From positions 8,595,488-8,659,487 of the forward strand of contig JAJLRJ010000008.1 of assembly GCA_024195265.1 (NCBI GenBank): 64,000 nt of DNA. The letters run 5' to 3'. The position numbers were made by a program, and so were the translations under genes. Positions 22,308 through 33,996 of the stretch are shown one piece after another. How positions within the stretch are numbered: position 1 is the first letter of the stretch; each line of letters starts with the position of its first letter. The notes beneath the pieces are model-generated. The model had not been told where the DNA came from. It searched no databases and was given only the letters and a program-made list of their open reading frames with translations. Source of the DNA: Dendrophyllia cribrosa (lineage: Eukaryota > Cnidaria > Anthozoa > Scleractinia > Dendrophylliidae).

Positions 22308-25300
22308 GTATTCACATTCTGGCTATTTTGTTGGTTCTCATTCCAGACACATGGAAACTATTGTGCTGGATATACATAAGCAGGTTTAACTTGTATTTTA
22401 CAATAAGTAACTATGTGCTTACTGACGATGAGGTATACATATTTGAGAACATCATGAAGGACATTGGTCAATACGAATTTAGGTTTTGGTCAACAGGAAT
22501 TTAACAGTACATTGTCCAATACGAATTTAGGATCAAATTGGTCAATATATATAGGAATTAGTTAACCAAAATAACAAACAACGCCATTTGCTTTGTCTTC
22601 TCGTTGTCATGTAATAAAATAGAAGATTTTCAGTTTAGCTTTTATATAAACGAAATTCAACTATGTTACTGGTAGTCTCTATTATTTAGCTAGCTAAGGT
22701 TGTAGCTTCAGTTGTACTTTGTACTGTGTAATCAGCTATAAATGGAAGTCTTCTACGCAGCCGTTATTTGTATCGTTACGCAACGCTCCTCCCAGAGAGA
22801 TGAGATGTCTGGCAAAACCAGAAGTGATGTCTGCCGCTTTTGAAACTAATGGAAAGGAATGCGGTCCAGGATTGAACAGCCGCTTGTGGGGTGGAGCGTT
22901 GCGTGACGACAAAAAGGGATAATAGGTTCAATTGGATTAATTTAGATCATTTGCTAATTATGTTCTTTCAAACACAGATTTATGCAAAGCTTCATTTTTG
23001 TGGCCGTCACGTGCTCGTTGAGTCACGCTTTGCACTTTGGGAATACCTTCACGCGTAGTGTTCTCAGATCAATTATCACAGAACACTGCGAAGCCGTATC
23101 ACTGCGGGCTCAGCTTAAGTGCTTCACGCGACAGTACCGCACGTTTGACGGCTCTTGCAACAACTTGTGCAACGTGACATGGGGAAGCGCCAATCGACCG
23201 TTCACGCGTCTGCTACCACCGGCCTATCAAGACGGCAAACAGGCGCCACGGAGCTTAGGAATCAGCAAACAGCCTCTTCCGAACGCGCGTAATGTGAGCA
23301 AGATCGTGTTTGTGAGCTCCACGGCTAACGAAGGCAACACAACGCCAAACTTCACTCACGTGACCATGACGTGGGGGCAATTTTTAGATCACGACATCGT
23401 TTTAACCCAAGACAACCACACTGTGGAGTGCGGGAATAACAGCTTGCCTTGTCTTGGACCTGATGTTGGATGTATCAGTATTGATATACTACCTGGAAAT
23501 GAATTAAGAACTAATCGAACTGCCGCGTGTATGCCACTTCGGAGGTCGGCGATTAAAAATGGAGAGCAGGTTAGTTTGACCTAATTTGACATCACAACAG
23601 TTTCTAGTAATTTCCAGTACTTACACTTTGATGGACCAACACTACTACTAATTTTCAGTTGATTTTACAATAATGGTATCAAACAAATGTCCAGGGTCAT
23701 TGCGATAACGTAACAGATTACCATTGTAACAGTATAATCTATTAAATACACCCTTAATTTTAGCTTTAAGTTCTTACTAGTTAAGGGACTGTGCAATAAT
23801 TATCAGGAGGGGGGGGGGGGGGGGGGGGGGGGGTGGGGGGGGGGGGCCGGAAAATGGGCTTCAGGTAGGAAAATATTAGGTAATACCCCCCCTCCCCCCT
23901 TCAAAAGAACTAACTTTAGTTATTGCCCCCCCCCCCCCCCTCTGATCAGTCAGAAATTTTGTATGACCCCCCCCCCCCCCCTTCACACACTTTTTATATA
24001 CAAATACCTAGCATTTTCTTAATATACACCCACCTGTTATAGCTACGAGGTAATGTTTGTTCCAGACGTGGATATACAACAATACTACATGTTTACTTGT
24101 TGGACATCCATATCTGGAACAAACATGACCTCGAAGCAGTGTTCGACAAAGCCATCCGATTCCACTTCTGAATCACTTCATTGCAAATCCGAGTTGCTTG
24201 CACTGGAACTCATTTCCTCGTTAACGTGCTCTTGGGTTTCTCGTGGGATGCAAGAATGATCACCACGAGCGTACTGGAGAACTCGTGCAACCAGTGCCAT
24301 TTTACCTCACTGATCTTAAAGGTGGTCAGACATGAGGGGTCATGTAGCAGGGACATGTCGCAGCGACATGTAGCAGCGACAAATGTTTGTGTAGTACACA
24401 CTGAGGGACATGTAGCAGGGAGTGAAGCAGGGACATGTAGCAGGGAAAAAATCATAGCGCTTGCACACCGCATGAAAATGTCGCGGGGACATGTCTCAGG
24501 GACATGTTGCAGCGACACGTCCCCTCGTGTGAACTTATACTATCATAATTGTGCAACACCAATCTTGGGGACATTTTGTCCCCGCGACATGTCTCACGGT
24601 GTTCAACTTGTTGAACTTCATGGGACACGTCGCGGGGGACAAAATGTACCCAAAATTGGTGTTGCACAATTATGATAGCATCAGTTCACAGGAGGGGACC
24701 TGTCGCTGTAACATGTCCCTGAGACATGTCCCCGCGACATTTTTATGCAGTGTGCAAGCGCTATGATTTTTTCTCTGCTACATGTCCCCGCTACACTCCC
24801 TGCTACATGTCCCTCAGTGTGTACTACACAAACTTTTGTCGCTGCTACATGTCGCTGCGACATGTCCCTGCTACATGACCCCTCATGTCTGACCACCTTT
24901 AAGATCAGTGAGGTAAAATGGCACTAGTTGCACGAGTTCTCCAGTACGCTCGTGGTGATCATTCTTGCATCCCACGAAAAACCCAAGAGCACGTTAAATT
25001 TAAATTTAAATTTATTTTGAACCAATGCAAAATATTAGAACTGGAGCAAAATATTTTCACCAGGGCAAAATATTTGCACTGGTATATAACTATATTCTAC
25101 TGTTCAAATGTTGTTGACAATAGCACAATTTCGATGTATTAAAATTTAACTTGAAACAAAAGACAACACTACGAGGCTTAGGGAAATAAACCATATAAAT
25201 CCTTACTATCATTCCCCTAAGCCTCGCAGTACTGGTCTTGTTTCAAGTTGAATTTTAATATATCGAAATTGGGCTATTCAAATTTAAAAAGGCAGAAACG

Positions 25301-28300
25301 CTTTATCACAATATTCGTCTCTATATTATAGAGATAGAGAAGAATAGATAATCGTATTGCAACAGATTGAAATTGCAGTTCAGCCACAGGGCTAGAACAG
25401 ATCATCGTGTCTTTCAGTGAGAACTTGAAATAAAATGTAAAGCCCCCCCTCCTCCTGAGTGACTTATTTTTCTTTGAGCCCCCCCTATCCTTGCTTTGAT
25501 TTTACTTCATGCCCCCCCCCCCCCCCCCCCCTCTGGTTTTCCGGCCCCCCCTCCTGATAATTATTGCACAGTCCCTAACTACAAAAGGAGCTCAGTGACC
25601 CCCATTTTTTGTTATCGAATTGTAGCATGTTAAGATACGTTTTGCAACATTTAAAAAAGTTTGTGGGAAGGGGTTCAGAACCACCTTAATTTTTCGAAAA
25701 TCACCTTTATTCAAGAGAAAAAAGAAACAAAAGGGAAAACCAAAGAACCACAGCCGAAGTACAGCTCAATTTCTCTCATTTGTATGGAAAGAGCTAGCAT
25801 TTGTATACAGACAACTACAAAGATAGATTGAACCAAATTTTGTGATTCGATTGTCAACTTTATACGGAAGCGATTCTAAAAACACTGACCGCAAATGAGC
25901 CTGTGGGCACATCACAACAAGAACAAAGTGAGCTTTTAAAGCTGTCAGAAATGTCTCCCTTTATGGCTGTTGATAGACTTTATTTCACCCTGTATTCATT
26001 TGATGTTTTATCCACCTACAATCAAAATTTGAAGATCAGCTATTTTAATTTAGCTTTTATTCTTTGAAAACGACTTCATTTTCGGCTAAAATTGCAGATA
26101 CACCATTTTTCTCCCAAAGCCCGCCGGTCAAAGCATAAGTTGGGACATTTTTTATTTTTTTTTATTTGCAATAATGACATTAAAATACAAAAAAAAAAAA
26201 GAAGAAAACAAAAACAGAAACACACTAAAAGGGAAAGAAAACAATTTACATTATTAACTTAATTATTAGTTAATTACAAGTGAGAAGCTACGAGAGATAA
26301 TAATTACATCAAGTTAATCTTTCTATTTTCCATTGTGTTTTTAAATTATTTATAAATTGCGTACAGTTAGGGGGCACCACATTAATTTTACAACTATATA
26401 CATACTTTTTAATAAACAGGATGAGTAGATCTAGTCGGCGTCTGAGGTTCTCATTTACAGGACCAGGGATATATTTCTGCATCAGAATTTGCTCAGGGGA
26501 AAGATTAATAAGAGTATTGTGGGACACATTAAACCATGATAAGATTTCATGATAAAATTTGACATTTGCAGGGCATTGTAAAAAAGCATGTTCCAGTGAA
26601 TCAGGAGTCTTACACTGATCACAAAGATCATCATTTCTGATTTTGAATTGCTTGAGTTCTTTGTTGGTTACTAAAATTCTATGGAGTATTTTGTAACCAA
26701 ATTCTCTTAATTTATTGTCTTTAGTCGATTTATAAATTGTATTGAAAGACCGTTCCCAACTAGTGGCAAAGTAAGGAAATAAGCTAGACCAGCGTTTAAC
26801 AGCAGTAGGCTCTGTAGTTTTACCTTCCTGAAATAAATTGTAGTAGTCCTTACATTTCAATTTAGTCAAGGAGAATGGTCTATTGTCAGAAAAGTAAAAA
26901 ACCTCTTGTTCCTTCAGTAGGTCTCTTTTCGTTACGGCAATTTCTTGAGCTGCTTTCTTCAAGCAACTTGGAATCGCAGCAATAAGTTGAAAATATTGAA
27001 GAAAATTCAGATGTACATTATATTTAATCTGTACATCATCAAGAGACAAGAATTTTCCGTTTTCGTCTAATAAGTCTTGAACAAAACAGATTCCTTTCTC
27101 AAAAAGATGTGCCCAAAATATAGATTTATTCTCTATCGTAATTTCCTTGTTATTCCAAAGAATGAATTCACTTCTATAGACATCAGGGTGACCTGTACGC
27201 AGTTCCTTAAAATAATCCAACATTTCACTATAAAAGAGAGGAGGTTGTTTGTCTAAGAGTTTAGAATCATAATTACACTTCAATAAAAAAGGTAACCCTC
27301 CATATCTGTTAAAGGAGTCATTTGGGATTGCTTGCCATTATTCATTTGTACGGTTTAAAAACCTGCCGAGCCAGCTCAAGCGTCAAGATTTAACGACTGT
27401 GCGAAAGTTAGGGAAGTTAAGTCCACCGCTTGACAGAGATTGATATATAACAGAAGAACATAAGAACATAAGTTATGACATAAAAAGGTTAGAAAAGCGA
27501 GCCAGCAAGTTTACCAACGCTACAAGTACTCTTAAATTTACCACCTCGGTGATCGTGAACACTGAGAAGCTATTCACAGCTTGAACTCGTGGCGTCTTTA
27601 ACCGCCGGGCATTGCAGAATTAATTCCCGAATGTTTTAAGTGTTTTTACGGAGGAAAGAAAAAGAAAAGAAAAGTATGACTTATATAGCGCACATATGAC
27701 ATTCTCATGGCGCTTTAGATACAGTTATGAGAATGAGATGAGAAACATAAAATATGTCTATACCTTAAAGATGAATTACAGTCCGTACTGCGCAATCTCA
27801 GCTCGGCAATGTTTGTACGTGAGACTCACAAACAAGAAACGTTTACTAGCGAAAATGAAAATTACGCGACAAACTTATTAACGTCAGATGTCCTTGCCAA
27901 ACAATAATAACAAGTAAAAGAACCCCAAAGTTTTCCCAAACCGACGTTTCAGTTCATCGAGCATTCGTAAACACAATGGCCGTAATGGCAGACTGACGAT
28001 ACTCCTATTTACTCCATGTATGCTATCACCAAAGTGTAACATATAAACAAATTCAAAACAAAAAATGAAAACCAACCCCGAGATTGCGCAGTACGGACTG
28101 TAATTCAGCTTTAACTACGGAAATATTCGGACTCTTAACTTTCGGACGTTAAACTTCGGACAAAAAAGTTTTGGACGTTTTCTTGACACTTTCGGACAAA
28201 AACAACAATCTGTAAATACTACTTAAAGTACGTAAAATTTATTATTATATCACAGGATTTACGACAAATGCTATCAAAACTGATAATGTCTTAGTCAATG

Positions 28301-31300
28301 GTCAGTAGCGAAAGCAACAAACATTAAAATACGGTCTACTTCAATACTTCTTGTACAAGGGCTTATTTTCACGAAAAACGGAAATTTAACTCTGCAATGA
28401 GAAAGAAATGTGGAACCCGTTAATGACAAGAAGGCCTTTATGTAACTAACCGTGTTGTTTGAAATTGCTAGAAAATATTTAATTTTTCTTAGGGAAGCAG
28501 TATTATGCTTTAAAATGTTTATTTTATTGGTAACTATTGTGATAGACAATAATCACGCTGAAAATCGACGTAAAACTCGTCAACAATCGAAATTAGCCCC
28601 CGTCAAGACATGAGTTTAATAAGTTAAGAGGTCAGAATTGACCTCCTAAGTTTAGGAGAAAATTTAAGACATCTTAAGTTAGGAGGTCTTCGTGAATACC
28701 AGTTAAGACATGTCTTAAAAATTTAGGAGGTCCTAAGTTTAGGAGAGAAAAAATAAGACATGTCTTAAAATAGGAGGTCTTCGTGAATACCAGTTATTTC
28801 ATAAGTTATATCTTAGGAGGCTCTTTGGACTTAGGATGCTTTCGTGAATACGGCCCCTGGTCTTCGTGAATACTAGTTAAGACTTGTCTTAAAAATTTAG
28901 GAGGTCCTAAGTTTAGAAGAAAAAATACGACACGTCTTAAAATAGGAGGTCTTCGTGAATACCAGTTATATCTTAGGAGGCTCTTTGGACTTAGGACGCT
29001 TTCGTGAATACGGCCCCAGACCAGTAAAACTACTGATATGCGTGCATAAATTAAAGTTGCATGCACTTATGTGAGACATAAAAAAATAAAACTCAGAGCC
29101 GAATTCTTACTCATTGGCTACGCTTTGTCCCAGCATTCTGCGCGATGATTCAATATGACAGAATCATCGATCTTCACAAGTCTCTCCTCGTTAGTTGGAA
29201 TGGGTTACATCATCTCATATAAATTTTTATTAACATACTGTTAACGTTTTACGGTTAATATTGTCGGAAACAGATATGAGAATTTTTGGCCATGTACTGA
29301 ATGATCAACATTATCATTATCGTTCCGTTCACAGGTGAACATTGTTTCTGCTTTCATTGACGGATCGCAGATCTACGGAGCTAACTGCAAAGAAGCGGAA
29401 CTACTTCGGGACCGGGGAGCTAAACTTGGTTTACTACGTGTCCTCCCTTTCCCTGGGAGCTCCACCAAATCCCCCATCCTACCTAAGGCAGAGCCGCAAT
29501 CTTACTGCAGGTCTTTAAAGTCCACAATAAGACCATGTTTTCATGCCGGTGACTACAGAAGAGTAAATGAAAACCCAGGTAAATTCACATCTGCGGGTTT
29601 GGATTTTGAGAGGTAGAAAGACAAGCCGTACCCTGCTGGGTTTTCCTGGCGCTCTTATTTTTGTTATAATAATACTACACGCTTCTTATGTCTTTATATG
29701 CCGCTCGTTGTCGCCAGAAAGAGAAAGCCTGCCGCGAGAGAACCCCTAATATCCAGGAAGAAAACCCGCGCCAGTTCTTACTTTAGTGCGATGCGAGTTG
29801 CTTGAAATTGTGCGTGGATCTTTGCTGTTTTTATCCCGTATCCCGTATCCCGCCTACCGCTCAACCCACATCTCACTTCTCGTTATGGTAGTTTCATCCC
29901 ATATCGCGCCCTTAACATTTAAAGTATCCCGCAGCCCACCGAACCTAAGTTAGACTTTTTCGGGCGAGACGCTTCTCTCACATCCCGCTCACCATTCTCT
30001 AAATAGGTGCGAGCAAATACTAGAGTGAGTAATAATACTTCTTAATATTAGTCACGGAAATCGCACCGGAGGAAAAAGCCTTGCTTTAATATAGCTTGTC
30101 TGATAGCTGAAAGTGGTCGCCCGGGTTAGTGTAGTTCTGAACAGAAATGTTGTTGTTGACAATGACTGACGTTTTGAGAACCGAAGCAAAAGCCATCTTC
30201 AGAGTCATGCGAATTGTAACGGTTCACAAGACAGTGAAGATGGCTTCCGCTCAGGTTATCAAAACGTCAGTCATTAATTAGCGACCTTAATGTTTTCGGT
30301 CACGACAGCTTCGTCGCAACCATAAAAGTCTGGGAGAGAACGTCTTTCTTGTCCCAAAGAAATGTGTTAAATTTAAATTCATATATTCAAGAAAGCAACG
30401 CGTTACAATTCTCTTTAGATTATCATCTGCAACTAAGATTCTGCACCCGCGATCCAGATCCTCCTTTATTTTTCCTTTTTCTATTTTATTCACAGCACTG
30501 TGGAAAGGCACCACAGTGGGCTCTACTCGATTTTCATTTTTTTACCTTTTTTAACTCGTGAATATGCGAAGCGTAAAGTAACTTATGGCGGTTGGGGACA
30601 AATTCACTCGCTCGCTCGATGGGCTGTAAACGTTTTCTATTTTGTTGACAGCATTGATGGCAATGCACACGGTCTGGGTTCGAGAACACAATCGGATTGC
30701 CAACTTCCTTCACATTCTAAACCCAACATGGCGGGACGAAAGACTGTTCCAGGAGGCGCGAAAAATCGTGATTGCCGAGCTACAGCACATTACATACAAC
30801 GAGTGGCTTCCAGTGTTCTTCAATGAAAACCTGGTAAACCTGTGCATGCGTTTGTCAATTCTTAAGGGAAGTGGGAATTTTAAAAATTTTAAAAAAAATA
30901 GTTGTGGAACTTCTCAATTCATTTGATATTCCTCATTACTAATTGGGTCTACGTGTACAATGGTTTAAAAATTTATATTTAAATTAAAATTTATCGTTAT
31001 ATCAAAAGTGAACCCCGCATTTTACTGATACCATCCTCGATCCCAATAAGCGCCGCTCTGGCGCCCGTTTTTCGAAATTCCCGGTAACTTTTGGGCCCCT
31101 GTAACTATAAAATGCGCATGATGTTTTGTTTCATTTTGTTGGTTTTGAATGCTAAGTAACAAAATTATAAGTTGACAAAACAAGTCGGGCTGGTTTGCGG
31201 GCTAAAAACTAATATATATATAGATAGACTTAGCCTAACAGCGAAGCTCTCTGAACAGAAAGCTGATGATAAGCTTAACTAAGGTGAAAGGTCGGAAGCA

Positions 31301-33949
31301 CAAGAATTAAGATTGACGACTGGGCTATTTTTCAATTTTGGCAATTCTCAAAAACAGAATTACGCGACCGTCTGCACAATACTGAACATTTAGACTTTAC
31401 AAAAGCTCACAAAAACAACCTTTTCTCGGCCTAGAATAACTAGTATGACTAATTTCAGAATAAAATACACCTGTTGCGTATCGAAAATTGCCCGAGAAAC
31501 TGATTTGGAAAATTGCAAAAAATACACAGACATCTTTGCATAAGGCGACGCGAGTGAAGTTAGAACTATAAAATCCAAGTCTTGTTTTGTTTACATAAAA
31601 ATACGTTTCAATCTATGTATAATTAATGAACAAACACATAAAAATGGACAATAAAATCTTCTTTTGAAAAATTTTATTCAAATATCCATTAGTTTATGTT
31701 TAAAAGGGAAACGCGTACCATTAGCACATCGAGGAGCTGTTCTCGATGAAATTCAAGATATCAATACGACTGAATTTGAGCACGTTTCATAAACATTTCT
31801 CCAAAACTAACGAGAACACAAAGAAAAAGTCAATCACAAATTGATATCAACATAAATTCACGTCGAAAATGTAATTTCTTTACCTTTAAGTCCCTCGGCT
31901 GCTTGAAAAATTCTTTAAAACTCCGCTTCTTCGGTTCTGACTTCCGAAGAAATATCGCCCCCTCATTGATAAAAATGTATGAAGTTCCTCGAAGCAAGAT
32001 TTTATCCCTTCTTCCACTATAGCGGTTTCTGAGTATTCTTTAAAGCTTTCTTTTTCCACTTTAAATATTTTAAATGTGTTATTACTCCGATAAGACCTAA
32101 TAAGACGAATACGGTTTTGAAACAAAGCACTTGCGCGACGTCGTACGCGCATGTTGGGCGACATCGTACGCGCCCGCGATCTAACCCTGCACGACGTCGC
32201 GCCCGCGAAACATTCCGCAAGCCATGACCATGAAAAATGACGGGCATGGTTCTATGCCCAAAACGTTATCTGGACTTTCGAAATATGGGCCCCTATACGT
32301 CCTCAAGTCAGGTTATAATACTTTGACTCACCCTTAATTGCATAGGACCAAACCAAAGCAACGGGGCCGCAGAGGTATTTTGGCTTCAAAAAACATTGCG
32401 ATCCCTGAGAAAGCTGAAACTATTTGGTATCCTAAAGTATAGTCTGTTGGCAGTTACAACGCCATGCTGTTTTAGAACTTATTACGGAATACGTACACAT
32501 TGGCCACAACTAACATGTAACAGGTCATAGGTTCGAATCCCGTCGGTGACTCAGATTCAGGTTTTTTTCTTTGTCCCACGTTCGTGACATGATGAACATC
32601 ACATCTTTCTCATTTCATTACCGAGCTTAACATTTACCTTTTTATCATGCATGTAACCATATATTATTAACCATTCTCTTCTTTCATTCAGCGAAAACAT
32701 GCAGATATTTTGCTGGAGCCAGCGGGCCAATTCTTTAACGGTTACAATCCAACTGTAAATCCAGAAATCATCAACTCCTTCGCTGCCGCCGCTCTGCGGG
32801 TGGGCCACACTTTAATAAGGGATGATTTTGGTCAGTTCAACAGGCAATTCCAACAGCGAAGTTTCATTCCAACCAAGACCGCTTTTTTTGACCCAACGTC
32901 TCTGTATTCCAATAGTGGCGATGGCATTCGTGAAATCCTATTGGGATTGGTAACCCAAGCTTCTCAAAAAGTAGACAGGTGAGAATGACATCACTTTTCC
33001 ATGCAGTGCTCCTCTCCTACGCCAAACGCCTGATAGGATTAACCCTGGTCTAAGCCGCCTTGTTGAACCAGGGTTTCCTGGTTCTTGAGTCAGTGTTATC
33101 AGGCTTGAACCTGATGTTCAAAGCACCACGATCACCAGGCTTTAACCATGTTTATAAACGTATGGGTTAACCTGAGTAACTGCACCCTGGCTTAGAAATG
33201 TAAAGACCCATGCCGGCAGTCTTTCCAGGCTTAGACCCTGTGTTATTGTGCAGTATCCTGCGTAGATGGCGGTGATGCAAGCGGAAAGGCAACGTTTAAG
33301 CAGTGGACCGGAGTCGCGAGATGTACGCAATCATGGTTCCCAATTTCCGATACAAAAGTCTTGGTTCTTTATTTTGTCGAAGTTGGTTGATACGCAATAA
33401 TATTAAAAATACGTAGATAAATTGACTTTCATTTTTAAATTGAAACATTATTTTGCAAATATTGTTTTATTCTTTGGACAAAACCATTCTCGGCTTTTGT
33501 TAATTTTAATGCGCCGATGAGGCATCCTTGTAATATCCGCGTATAAGTTAGTACTTGCAGTTAGATACCAGTCTAGAAACGTTTATGGTGCCTACAAATG
33601 ATTTTAGCGATCTTTTAATCGGTCTACACAGTTAGTATTTTTAGAATTTTTCTAGTTATTCTTTTTATCTATTTATCTATTATTTAACTCAGGACCTTCC
33701 TGAAAACCACTTCGGTGAGAGACGTCTCCTGAAAAATTATTGTTATTATTATTATTATTCCTTTAAGGCTCAGGCACAATGTTCTGTCTGGTTGATATTC
33801 CCTGGAAGCGGGTTCCAACATGTCACCATGGGTTCCAGGACTTTTCTTTCTTTCCTCTTACAAGGACAGCACCTTTCTCAGGATCTTTGCTGTACCCAAC
33901 AATGCTGTTTTCTGAATGTTTTCTGTTTTCAATGCTGTTTTTTTATTAC

Positions 33950-33996
<47 letters not shown>

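Larger units (their letters stand above)
23785..25575. mobile_element. Harbinger-like element in peroxidase A intron 2, with nested insertions
   Basis: The tips GGGACTGTGCAATAATTATC then AGGAGGGG are inverted at both ends and flanked by TAA (23782-23784, 25576-25578). Long G runs (left) and C runs (right) are subterminal. The interior holds a hairpin near 24046-24139, the TTAA palindrome 24225-24993 and a hairpin at 25119-25278. No transposase. Confidence 0.78.

Noticed and set aside
22982..23584. Taking the ATG at 22982 as the start of peroxidase A
   Set aside because: A preceding acceptor in matching phase and the 14-nt exon at 22294, mirrored in gene B, explain the start better. The end of that ORF also runs past the donor at 23570.
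24181..24927. Six His/Cys-rich ORFs with HVAG/HVPAT patterns
   Set aside because: They are translations of GGGACATGT repeats in a palindrome, mirrored on both strands.
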